Below, in pieces: positions 7,190-16,121 of a stretch of 44,340 nucleotides of DNA. The notes beneath the pieces were generated by a model, which did no database searches, was not told the DNA's origin, and saw nothing but the letters and a program-made list of their open reading frames with translations. This DNA is from Chryseobacterium hagamense (GTDB lineage: Bacteria; Bacteroidota; Bacteroidia; Flavobacteriales; Weeksellaceae). The position numbers and the translations under genes are program-made. The DNA lies in the NCBI RefSeq assembly GCF_007991455.1, contig NZ_BJYJ01000029.1, positions 1 through 44,340 on the forward strand, written 5' to 3'. Position 1 is the stretch's first letter, and the number at the start of each line of letters is the position of its first letter.

Positions 7190-10100
7190 TTACCGGACTA
7201 TGGAAACTTTTACTCTTTTAGTATCAAATGCACCGGTAGCAATATCAATTGCCATAAATTGAAATTCATAAATTCCTGCTGATAAATTTGAAACAACAAC
7301 AGTTGGCTTATTGCTTTCCGAAAGTGATAATTTTTCATCATTATTACTATAGGTCTGGAACCAGGAATAATCAAAATCATTTGCTCCTGAAGCCCAGCCT
7401 TTCAGTTCAAAAAGCTCATTGGCAGAAAGATAAATTGTTCTCTCATCACTCTCCACAAAAGCACTTACCTTGTTCTGCACCGTCCCCTCACAACAGTTTC
7501 CGGAAGGAAAACCGATACTGTTTATCACAACGGAAGGAGCAGCCGGCGGATTATACCAGGTATTACCGATAATGATTTCCTGAATGCAATTCCCGTTACT
7601 CACCTTTACTTTTATGACAGGAATTCCAGTCTTGTCAAGATTAGTGAGGGTATAAATAAGGTTTCCGTCTCCATCCGGCGGGATTGTTGTAAAGTTTCCG
7701 TTTTCCAGAAAATCCCAGCTGTAACTGTAATTTTTAAAACCAGGTTCGGAAACAAGGAAGTGAACCGTTGTTGAAGATGATCCGTTCCCCGGATAGTCCA
7801 CTTTAGTCACGTCAATTTTCACCTGAGGTTTCGTCATCACTTTAATACTGCAGTTGGTCGCTTGCCCGTTTACAGTAAAAGTAATGAGCTGACCGTGCAG
7901 ACTTTTATCGATCAGTTTCGGGTTAAAAGTATATTTTCCGTTTTCGAATTTTACCCCTCCGCCGGCACTGGCTTCTACAATTCCTCCTGCAGGCGATACG
8001 TTGAAAGGGATCGCTTCAGAATCCGAGCAGATCTCCGCAACCGGCAGACTGAGTTGTGTCAGTTCTTTATACCAATCTCTGACCGACACCTCCTGAGTAC
8101 ATCCGCTGCCTTCAATTTTTACTTTTATCGTCGGAATTCTTGCCGGGTTTACATCATATAAAGTGTACTTCAGACGGCCTTCATCATCGGGACTCAGTGT
8201 AACAAAGCTGCCGTTGTCCAGAAAATCCCAGTGGTAAGTATAGTTTTTAAAATTTTCACCGGAAACCAGCATCACGACGGTAGTCGCACTTGAATTTCCT
8301 TCAGGATAGAAGACATAATCAACTTTTACTTCAATGTCAGGTTGTGCGGTCACTTTGATCGTGCAGCCGGTAGGTTTGCCATTTACCGTAAAAGCAATCA
8401 GCTGACCGTGCAGGCTTTCGTCCAGTTCCCTGGGATCAAAGAAATACTTTCCGTCGATCAGCACAACTCCGGTTTTTTCCGAATCTACGACAGCCTTCAC
8501 CATCCCGCCTACAGGGAGCACGGTAAAAGGAATCGGTGCGGCTTCTGCACAGATAACGGAAGCCGGCAAACTTAAACCGGCATCAATTTTCGGAGTACAG
8601 CAGATATAAGGGATTGAAAAATCGGCAATGATGCCGGTTTCTCTGCCATTATGCTCATAGATCATGACAAAGGTGCCGCCCCGCCCGACTCCCCGCTTGT
8701 GTTCCAGTCCGGGATGCTTTCCGACATATTCGTTGAAATAGGCTTTAAACAGATCTTTGTTATCCCTTAATTCCCCGAAAGACAGAAGCATAATATCGAA
8801 TCCGAGCTGATGCCTGTCCCTTAATTCCTTCAGCTGCCCGTAAGCTTCGTCACGGGACATTCCCTGATGGCCTTCTATGTTATAAAAGGTATTTTTATCG
8901 ATATTGAACCCAACAGGATTTTGGATGTGTCCGGCAGATGACAGCAAGGAAGTATCATAAGCCAGGTTTTCACCGGACAACCGGCGGGCTGCTTTACTGA
9001 AATTCCAGACTTTTAAAAACTCCGGCGTTATCTGATAATAAAAGGGTATGGCTTTACGACCCAAAGGGCCTGACTTCCGAGAAGGGGTAATTTTAATTCC
9101 CTCTCCTTCCTGCAGTTCCGGATACTTAAAATTCTGTACCTGCTGCGCAAATCGATTGAGTAAAACTTTTACCTGAAGGGTTTCTTTATCATCATCAAGA
9201 ACAGGCGAATTGTAAAACCGGTGCCTGTATTTATCCAGCTGAATATCCGATCCTAATTTTCCGAGCATGACATGTTTCGGGAAAGATTCCAGGTCCGGAA
9301 AACCGATGGTGAACGATTTGGGAAGCACTCGGATGATTTCTGAACAGGTATCCGAAAGATCTTTCAATACATCATAAGCATATTGGAAACCTGTGTTCTG
9401 CTGGAGAACCTGTTTTAATAAACTTGTAAATTCCACATGATCGACTGCAGGAAGGCCTATGAATTGGGAAATGGTATTGATTTTTTTAAAAACAGAAGCT
9501 CCGTATCCGCTTTTTTCCATCGCACGGAGGTAAAGATCCTTCAGATGGGACGTATCAAATTGTGCTTCAGCCCCCTGCTCCAGCAGAAGTCTTTCGATGA
9601 TTACCCGTTCCTGTTTCTCTGCTTCCAGAATATCTTTTACAAATAAAGCATGAGGCCGGATCCTGTCTTTTTCCAGAATATGATCGATTCCGCTTTTGGT
9701 GGCAGCCAGGATTTTCAGGTTCCGGATCTGCTGCACCCCATGATTGTCACAATCGACTCCCCGGCAGGGCTTCACTTCTTTTTCATAACTTTCCAGGTAC
9801 AGCAGCAGGTATTTATCTTCCGGATCCGGAAGATTACCTATGGGTTGGGTACCGGAACCGGCCTCCTGCACAGGGATTAATTCCCAGAGTTCGATCTGGC
9901 TTCCGTCGTCTTTTTTGAAGGCAGGATATTGCGCCTTGAAATCGTCATATTTTTTAAAGTGGGTATAATCTTTATTTTGAAGATCAATCGTTCTAAGATC
10001 ACTCACATAAAGATCTTCACCCGCCTTGCCGGCATCTTTCAGGGTAAGCAAATCCCCGTCGGTAGTAACTGCCGCTCCCTGAGAAAGCTGCATGTTGCTT

Positions 10101-10312
10101 AAAAGCCCGTTCTTATAGATCAGATTAGGTTTAAGCCCACATACAATCCCTACTCCCTGAAGCATAATCCTGGATAAACGGTCATGGTCTTCAAAAAAAT
10201 CCAGGAACTCATTGAACTGCGTATGCTCTATATATTGTCCTTTACTGAATTTACGGTATTGCGTAGATACCTCATCCAATTTCCGGTACTGATTATTTGA
10301 TTGGTTATTCAT
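7190..10312 (-). CDS. Large PKD-repeat eCIS protein (putative tail fibre/baseplate periphery), copy 2
   Basis: A 1040-residue paralogue of the protein at 10409. The N-terminal ~580 residues share its pattern: STQYRKFSKGQYIEHTQFNE, EDHDRLSRIMLQGVGIVCGL, then the PKHVMLGKLG and RHRFYNSPV segments. They end in GRGGTFVMIYEHNGRETGIIADFSIPYICC. Two tandem repeats follow, at about residues 584-753 and 754-917. Each has a Cys-led strand segment (ICAEAAPIPFTVLPVGG / ICSDSEAIPFNVSPAGG), FTVNG(K/Q), and a PKD-like domain (YHWDFLDNGSF / YSWDFLENGNF). A last domain has NDFDYSWFQTYSNNDEKLSLSES. PKD folds are beta-sandwiches common in extracellular binding proteins. In eCIS loci this slot after the baseplate genes usually holds fibres, so target binding is plausible; this is inferred. 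Confidence 0.85.
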   Translation of the reverse strand: MNNQSNNQYRKLDEVSTQYRKFSKGQYIEHTQFNEFLDFFEDHDRLSRIMLQGVGIVCGLKPNLIYKNGLLSNMQLSQGAAVTTDGDLLTLKDAGKAGEDLYVSDLRTIDLQNKDYTHFKKYDDFKAQYPAFKKDDGSQIELWELIPVQEAGSGTQPIGNLPDPEDKYLLLYLESYEKEVKPCRGVDCDNHGVQQIRNLKILAATKSGIDHILEKDRIRPHALFVKDILEAEKQERVIIERLLLEQGAEAQFDTSHLKDLYLRAMEKSGYGASVFKKINTISQFIGLPAVDHVEFTSLLKQVLQQNTGFQYAYDVLKDLSDTCSEIIRVLPKSFTIGFPDLESFPKHVMLGKLGSDIQLDKYRHRFYNSPVLDDDKETLQVKVLLNRFAQQVQNFKYPELQEGEGIKITPSRKSGPLGRKAIPFYYQITPEFLKVWNFSKAARRLSGENLAYDTSLLSSAGHIQNPVGFNIDKNTFYNIEGHQGMSRDEAYGQLKELRDRHQLGFDIMLLSFGELRDNKDLFKAYFNEYVGKHPGLEHKRGVGRGGTFVMIYEHNGRETGIIADFSIPYICCTPKIDAGLSLPASVICAEAAPIPFTVLPVGGMVKAVVDSEKTGVVLIDGKYFFDPRELDESLHGQLIAFTVNGKPTGCTIKVTAQPDIEVKVDYVFYPEGNSSATTVVMLVSGENFKNYTYHWDFLDNGSFVTLSPDDEGRLKYTLYDVNPARIPTIKVKIEGSGCTQEVSVRDWYKELTQLSLPVAEICSDSEAIPFNVSPAGGIVEASAGGGVKFENGKYTFNPKLIDKSLHGQLITFTVNGQATNCSIKVMTKPQVKIDVTKVDYPGNGSSSTTVHFLVSEPGFKNYSYSWDFLENGNFTTIPPDGDGNLIYTLTNLDKTGIPVIKVKVSNGNCIQEIIIGNTWYNPPAAPSVVINSIGFPSGNCCEGTVQNKVSAFVESDERTIYLSANELFELKGWASGANDFDYSWFQTYSNNDEKLSLSESNKPTVVVSNLSAGIYEFQFMAIDIATGAFDTKRVKVSIVR

Positions 10313-10350
10313 TATTATTCATTTTTAATGATTCATTAAAGTTTAATATA

Positions 10351-10379
10351 CTCCACAGACCCTATTAAGGCCCGTGGAG
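10351..10379 (-). terminator. Hairpin between the two PKD-protein genes
   Basis: CTCCAC and GTGGAG form a six-base outer stem, with further imperfect pairing inside (CC/GG). It lies in the 96-base gap between the paralogous genes. No long T-run follows, so an attenuator or mRNA-processing site is as likely as a terminator. Confidence 0.35.
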
Positions 10380-10408
10380 CCATTACTAAACCATTTCTCC
10401 TTATTGAA

Positions 10409-13330
10409 CTATTTTCTTGTTTCTCCTGTACAAGGATTGATGGATAAGAAATTATTCTGCGGATAATCATCATAAATCGGAACCTGGCTGTCTGCAAGGA
10501 AGATCTGGGTCCAGGCAACACCGGTATGGCACCCGCGCTGCAATGCACATTCCAGAGAGAAGGATATAAACCCGTCCGGAGATAAGGCGGCGATCTGCTG
10601 CGCTTCATCCTGAGAGATAATAATTTCACTTGCACGATCGTATCCCGTATAATTAGACGGATATCCTTTAGGGAAATTCTTCCGGTCATCAGGTCCCCCT
10701 GCATTATTCAAAGATACATTTCCATTAGAGCTACCCCCGATGGTCAATCCGTTTCCTTTTAAATTAAAGACTGCTGCATTACAGGTATGGTTTCCGTTTT
10801 CCTTTGCATGGATATACTGAATAAGGATTCTCATCCCCGTTAAACAGGCAATGGTAGATTGTCCGACCAACGTTAACGGTTTTAATTTGTAAACCGTACT
10901 GCATCCGTTCCTGTTGGTCACGGTGAGCGTCGGGTTGAAAGTATCTTCCTGGCCGGCAATAAGCTTGTAAATATGGGTTTTCTTATGGGTTGGCGTCTCG
11001 TTCTGAATAATCTGGCTGCCGTCGTCGAAATTCCATGTAAAGAGAAGACCGGCAAGATCTCCGGCTACATCGAATTCCACTTTTGCATCCGGATTGGTGG
11101 TATTCGGATTGGTCGTAGGTGCTTCATACGTTACGGTACCGGATGTCACAGAGGTTATTTCAGGGTTTTTGTTGACGGTCATCTGGGTGTCCACCGCATC
11201 ACCGTTCACTGTAAACATTACCGTCTGCTCCAAAGCATTTGCAGGAACTAAGCCCGGATCAAAATAACTCTGGCCTGCCGATTGGGTAACAGCTGCTATC
11301 TGAACCCCGTTCACAAAGGCTTTTACTTCGCCGTTGGCAGGAATGACGGTCATGGCAACCGGAGCATCTTTCTGACAGAGCTTGCCGTTCGGCAAGATCA
11401 GGGACACAGGTTCTTTCTTGGAGCAGCACAGGTATGGCAACGAGAAGTCGGCAAGCACCCGGTTATCGGCTTCCGAAGCATAGATCAGAACAAAAGTTCC
11501 GCCCGGTTCCACACCGGCCATATGTTCCAGTCCTGATTTTCTTTCTAAAAATTCTTTCAGCAGTTCACTCACCACATCTTCTTTTTTAGGATCCTGCTTC
11601 ACTACGGTTACCCCTTCGCCTTCTTTGGAAAACTCCGCTTTGTTCAGTAACCTCAGCTTTTCGTCCAATCTGGAAATGGTAAGCAAAGTGCTATCCGAAT
11701 CGTTTTTCCGGTTGCTGATATCGCCGGAAATGGCCGACAACTGTTTTCTGAGATCGTCAATAGACACGGTTTCTTCCTTACGCGGAGGCTCCCCTTCTGT
11801 TTTGGTTCCTTTATCCAGTACCAGGGCAATGGCATCGAAAGCCAGGCCGTATTTTGTTTTCAGATCATTGATGTTCTGAAGCGCCGTTTTGTAAGGTAAC
11901 CCCAGATGTCCTTCGATCCTGTAGAAATCGTTATCGTCGATCGTGTAATCCAACGGATTCTGGATGAAGTCTGCGGCTGCCAGATTACCGGTATGATAGC
12001 TCAGGTTATAGGTTTCCCGGTCGGTTTTTGCTTTTTCGAAATTCCATTTATTGAGTAACGGCTGATCGACATTGTAGTAATAAGGAATTGCCTTATCCCC
12101 TAACCGCACCTGAAGATGGGAAGGGGTAATTTTTACAGGCCCTCTGTAGGACTGGAATGCTTTTACTTTCTGTACGAAACGGCTGGCCAGCATAATTACC
12201 CTTTCGTAATTTTCATCCTCATTTGTAGTTACCGGCGAGTGGTAAAAAGCATGACGGTACGGCGTTCGTGCGCCAAGCTCCTGAGACGGGCCTACCGTGC
12301 CCAGCATCAGATGCTTAGGAAAGGAAGCAATATCCGGGCAGCATTCTGCATTCAGATGCAACAGCAGGTCTTTTATTTCATTGTAGGTATCAATAAGGTC
12401 CTTCAGCAGGTCGTAGCGGTACTGGTAATCTTCCAGGTTTGAAGCAACGGGTTTTAAAACCGATTTTATCTTTTTGATCAGATCTTCTCCTCTCAGGTCG
12501 GGGCTAATGTTGAAGGTTTCTGCAATGGCATTGAAACCGTTACAGAATTCCGTTACTTCACCGATCGCATCCTGAAACAGAGTCTTCAGGTTTCCTGCGG
12601 TAGCAATACCGGAATTCAGGATTACCCTTTTGGCCTCGATGGCCGGCAGATTATCAAAAAGATTCTGATAGCGGTTATGAAGCCTGTAAAGACTGTCTTT
12701 TGCATCCCCTCCGGAAAAAAGTTTTTCAACCGATTTCGAACCGGCCAGCAATACCTTCAGGTCGGAAACCTGCTCGGCACCGGTATTGTCGCAGTCGGCA
12801 TCCTGGCATGGGGTCTCTTCGTTGGAATAACTTTCCAGATACAGGAATACCACCTGGTCTCTGAGATTGGCTATTTCTTTAGTGCTTTTTACAGAACTTT
12901 TGTCTTTCAGCGCATTATATTCTGCGTCTGTAAGCAATTCTAAAAGAGGAACCTGCTTATCACTGATCTTAAAATGATCATAACCGGCCACATCTTTATA
13001 TTCCCTGTAGTAAGTGTAACGCTCACCGGTGAAGTCGATTTTCACTTCTGAAGCGGTGCCGCCCTTCCGGCGCAGGGTGATCAGGTCTCCGTCGGTGGTT
13101 ACGCCGGCTCCCTGGGTGATAACGATGGCACCGCCATCCTGCGAAATATCCGGGTCTACGAAAGCTACCTGGAATCCGCAGGCAATACCTACTCCGCTCA
13201 GGCGGGTTCTTGACATCCGGTCCTGGTCTTCGAAATAGTCGATAAACTCATTTAACTGCCCTTCCGTCAATGCCTGGTTTTCGTTGAACTTCCGGTACTG
13301 GGTGGTTATATTATTTAATTTAGTATTCAT
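10409..13330 (-). CDS. Large PKD-containing eCIS protein (putative tail fibre/baseplate periphery), copy 1
   Basis: A 973-residue protein starting MNTKLNNITTQYRKFNENQA. The N-terminal ~640 residues match the following paralogue: LNEFIDYFEDQDRMSRTRLS, GVGIACGFQV, CQDADCDNTGAEQVSDLKVL, PKHLMLGTVG, YRHAFYHSPV and GVEPGGTFVLIYASEADN, ending LPYLCC. One PKD-like domain follows (LLFTWNFDDGSQIIQNE), with the usual W-F-D-D-G core. A C-terminal domain (ACLTGMRILIQYIHAKENGN...) has no equal in its paralogue. It starts 13 bases after the preceding baseplate gene, so it is co-transcribed. No signal peptide is present, as expected for a particle component assembled in the cytosol. The family is common in Bacteroidota eCIS loci, but its role is not established from sequence. 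Confidence 0.85.
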   Translation of the reverse strand: MNTKLNNITTQYRKFNENQALTEGQLNEFIDYFEDQDRMSRTRLSGVGIACGFQVAFVDPDISQDGGAIVITQGAGVTTDGDLITLRRKGGTASEVKIDFTGERYTYYREYKDVAGYDHFKISDKQVPLLELLTDAEYNALKDKSSVKSTKEIANLRDQVVFLYLESYSNEETPCQDADCDNTGAEQVSDLKVLLAGSKSVEKLFSGGDAKDSLYRLHNRYQNLFDNLPAIEAKRVILNSGIATAGNLKTLFQDAIGEVTEFCNGFNAIAETFNISPDLRGEDLIKKIKSVLKPVASNLEDYQYRYDLLKDLIDTYNEIKDLLLHLNAECCPDIASFPKHLMLGTVGPSQELGARTPYRHAFYHSPVTTNEDENYERVIMLASRFVQKVKAFQSYRGPVKITPSHLQVRLGDKAIPYYYNVDQPLLNKWNFEKAKTDRETYNLSYHTGNLAAADFIQNPLDYTIDDNDFYRIEGHLGLPYKTALQNINDLKTKYGLAFDAIALVLDKGTKTEGEPPRKEETVSIDDLRKQLSAISGDISNRKNDSDSTLLTISRLDEKLRLLNKAEFSKEGEGVTVVKQDPKKEDVVSELLKEFLERKSGLEHMAGVEPGGTFVLIYASEADNRVLADFSLPYLCCSKKEPVSLILPNGKLCQKDAPVAMTVIPANGEVKAFVNGVQIAAVTQSAGQSYFDPGLVPANALEQTVMFTVNGDAVDTQMTVNKNPEITSVTSGTVTYEAPTTNPNTTNPDAKVEFDVAGDLAGLLFTWNFDDGSQIIQNETPTHKKTHIYKLIAGQEDTFNPTLTVTNRNGCSTVYKLKPLTLVGQSTIACLTGMRILIQYIHAKENGNHTCNAAVFNLKGNGLTIGGSSNGNVSLNNAGGPDDRKNFPKGYPSNYTGYDRASEIIISQDEAQQIAALSPDGFISFSLECALQRGCHTGVAWTQIFLADSQVPIYDDYPQNNFLSINPCTGETRK

Positions 13331-13343
13331 TATGTATCGATTT

Positions 13344-16106
13344 TTATAGGTTTGATTGGCCCAGGATTATTTTTCCGTCCAGACTGTCGTTATCATCTGC
13401 GGTACAGTCCAGAAGCCTTCCCGGCCTGTAGATGTTATTGAGTTTGGCAAGCGCAGCCAGGAGATCCTGAATGCTGCTTCCCAGATCCGGAAGGTTGTTC
13501 CTGGATTTATCGGTGAGGTATTTTCTGAACGCGGTCTCAAATTCGGACAAGTCGCTCTGGGCGGTCTGCACTTCGCTCATCCGGTCTCCGACCCAGCAGA
13601 TTTTCGCTAAAATATGGGCCGGAATTTCCTGGCGGATTACCGTTTCGGCATAACGCCTGAAATCAGGATCCTGGAAACGGTAGGCAAATCCCGGGAGAAC
13701 AACACTGATCCGGTAAGAGTAAGGATCAAAAATATCCGTTTCGCAGTCTTCCTCGCACGACGACATGAACGATGCCCCTGTTACCTCAAGATCATACATT
13801 ACTTTAAAGGTTTTCCCCACTTTCATACAGCCGATCCCTCCCATCAGTTTATAGTTCTTCAGAACAGGCTTCAGCATTAAATGTTCGACCAGGAAAATAC
13901 CTTCTTCGGTAAAATCATATTTAAAATAGTTTACGATGGCCCGGATTCCTGTCATCAGATCCTTTACGGTTGAATAAGGATTGGTTTTTTTATGATTGGC
14001 CATCACATTTCCGTCCTCATCCAAAATGTCGAAATAATAATTTCCTCCTGCTGAAAAACGGATCTGTATATTTCCGATCAGGGTATTCTCCTCCGGATCG
14101 TCTTCAAACGTTTTCAAAGCATTTTCAAGGTCTTCCTGATCGATCTGGATGGTCTGGTAAATGGCTTCGTTCAGATTCCTGGTAGCTGCATATTCAATCT
14201 CATAGGTATTGACGGAGGACAGGATAATTGCATTGTCGGCATCCTTTATTTTCCAGGTATAATTCGCTTTCCCATTGCTGCCCTGTGTTTTAATAAGCAG
14301 AACAGGAGATTGGGACAAATTTCTCCGGGTATAATTTTTAATTCCCAGCAGCCGGGCAATCCTCTTCTGCACGCCGGAAACATTATCGGTATTCCATACC
14401 TCCTTATCCGAAGACAGGGTATAATTGTACCCCAGCCCACGGTCTTTGCTCAGGAATTTATATTCTTTTAAGAAATTCTCCTTGTTGCTTAAAACAATCT
14501 CGTCGGTAGATTTTCCGTACAGCGATTTCATCACAAAAGTATAATCACTGAAGGTTTCGGCAAAACGGGCGATCAGGTGATCCAGCACTTCGTTTCTTCT
14601 TTCCACGCTGTTGTCCAGCTCTTTATACAAGGCATCCGTAAGGGTATCCTCATTACCGGTATCGTAACCGGAAACCAGTTCATCAAAACCCCGGATGTTT
14701 TTAAGGGCCTGCGTAAAGTAGGTTCTTTTTAAGCCGCCGTTAATGCTCAGTACTTCTTTTACTTTTTCGAGGTGCCTGAAGTAGCCGGCCAGGATCTGGT
14801 CGAAAAACAGAAGATAGGCTTTCATCTGTTTGGCCAAAGCTTCCCGCCCGGGTGTTTTGTCCCCGATGATTCCTGAAATCCCGACGCCGTAGGTATCCGG
14901 AAATTCGTTCAGGATGGAAGCGTAGTTTCCGATGTCGCGGGTCGTTCCTTTCGGCAGTACCGGTTCTTTATCTTTTCCGGCATCGTCACGAAGGACATCT
15001 TCTTCTTTTTTAAGCGTTTTTACATATTCCTGTACTTTCTTATCATTGATATTCAGCGGGAGGGAACCTTTGGTGTAGCTGAATGAGCTTAATTCGCAGA
15101 GTTCCGGCTTTTTACCGTCTTCGATGCAGATCAGCCAGTCGCTGGCCTGACTGTTCATCTGATCACAGCCTGCAATGGAGATTTCATGGATTTCCTTTAC
15201 CCCGTCGACTTTCATGATTTCGCTGATGATATCCGAGAGACGGATTTCTTTTTTCAGCTGGCTTTTGCTGAGTTCTTCCGTATCGATAAACCCGTTCTCC
15301 AGCAGCGGACCGTCAAAAATTTCATCGGTGGTCCGCCCTTTATCCAGCATCTGCTTCAGTGAATAAAACGGGACTTCCGGTGCCAGGTAATTGTTGATTG
15401 TTTTTAATACTTTCGCATGTACCAGCTCTTCATCGGCTTTGTTCACCAATCCGATTCTGGCGCAGACGGCCACTTTCTGGGTCTGTACTTCCCTGATTTC
15501 CACCAGGTCTTCGCAGAGTCCCCGGTTGGCATGATAGCGTTCCAGGATCCCGGAATTGACATTAGCCTTTTTACAACGGTCTTCGTCGGTATCCAGTTCT
15601 TCGGAATAGTCGACATACAGATCGTAGAGCCCCTTTACGTTAAAATTACCGGTCTTTTCCCCGATCGGGTTAAAGTCCATGGTTCCGGTTTTACAGTCTA
15701 CATAAATTTTTTCAGTCCGGGGAACCAGCCAGCAGTTCAGGATGGGCCTTTTAAGATCCGGCTCGAGGCTGATATCGATGAAGAGCTTTCTGTAGTCGAG
15801 GTCATTCAGGGGTCTCGAAGGTAAAATCTCGGTGGCCTTCAGGAACTGGGATTGGATGTCTTTTCCTGCATCTTTTGAAGCCAGGAGATCTGCGGTATTC
15901 AGGTTCATCCTCATCCCGAGATCCGTAATGGCGTAGCTTAAAACTTCCAGTGTGGTGATCCCCGGATCATGGGAGTTGTAATCCGTCCAGAGCTTTCCGC
16001 CCAGTTTTTCTATATATTCGATACCGGTCCTGCGCAGAAAATGAAAATCGGTCTGATCTCCGGTTTCTACATTTTTGGGTATGCTGATGTGCTTATTTTC
16101 TGACAT
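13344..16106 (-). CDS. eCIS baseplate protein (Afp12-like, second large wedge component)
   Basis: A 920-residue protein. Residues ~35-75 contain KLWTDYNSHDPGITTLEVLS followed by YAITDLGMRM, a signature of large baseplate proteins encoded next to baseplate J in Bacteroidota eCIS loci. Further marks are ILPSRPLNDLDYRKLFIDI, YLLFFDQILAGYFRHLEKVK, and a C-terminal segment with RFQDPDFRRYAETVIRQEIP and HILAKICWV. It begins 15 bases after the baseplate J gene. In AFP/PVC particles the two large baseplate proteins form the wedge complex that holds the sheath contracted or extended. Assignment to Afp12 rests on position, size and these motifs. Confidence 0.82.
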   Translation of the reverse strand: MSENKHISIPKNVETGDQTDFHFLRRTGIEYIEKLGGKLWTDYNSHDPGITTLEVLSYAITDLGMRMNLNTADLLASKDAGKDIQSQFLKATEILPSRPLNDLDYRKLFIDISLEPDLKRPILNCWLVPRTEKIYVDCKTGTMDFNPIGEKTGNFNVKGLYDLYVDYSEELDTDEDRCKKANVNSGILERYHANRGLCEDLVEIREVQTQKVAVCARIGLVNKADEELVHAKVLKTINNYLAPEVPFYSLKQMLDKGRTTDEIFDGPLLENGFIDTEELSKSQLKKEIRLSDIISEIMKVDGVKEIHEISIAGCDQMNSQASDWLICIEDGKKPELCELSSFSYTKGSLPLNINDKKVQEYVKTLKKEEDVLRDDAGKDKEPVLPKGTTRDIGNYASILNEFPDTYGVGISGIIGDKTPGREALAKQMKAYLLFFDQILAGYFRHLEKVKEVLSINGGLKRTYFTQALKNIRGFDELVSGYDTGNEDTLTDALYKELDNSVERRNEVLDHLIARFAETFSDYTFVMKSLYGKSTDEIVLSNKENFLKEYKFLSKDRGLGYNYTLSSDKEVWNTDNVSGVQKRIARLLGIKNYTRRNLSQSPVLLIKTQGSNGKANYTWKIKDADNAIILSSVNTYEIEYAATRNLNEAIYQTIQIDQEDLENALKTFEDDPEENTLIGNIQIRFSAGGNYYFDILDEDGNVMANHKKTNPYSTVKDLMTGIRAIVNYFKYDFTEEGIFLVEHLMLKPVLKNYKLMGGIGCMKVGKTFKVMYDLEVTGASFMSSCEEDCETDIFDPYSYRISVVLPGFAYRFQDPDFRRYAETVIRQEIPAHILAKICWVGDRMSEVQTAQSDLSEFETAFRKYLTDKSRNNLPDLGSSIQDLLAALAKLNNIYRPGRLLDCTADDNDSLDGKIILGQSNL

Positions 16107-16121
16107 AATTCTATTTTCTTC

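Noticed and set aside
10336..10704. A 122-codon minus-strand frame overlapping the end of the 973-residue gene
   Set aside because: It is an out-of-frame shadow of the long gene's 3' end.
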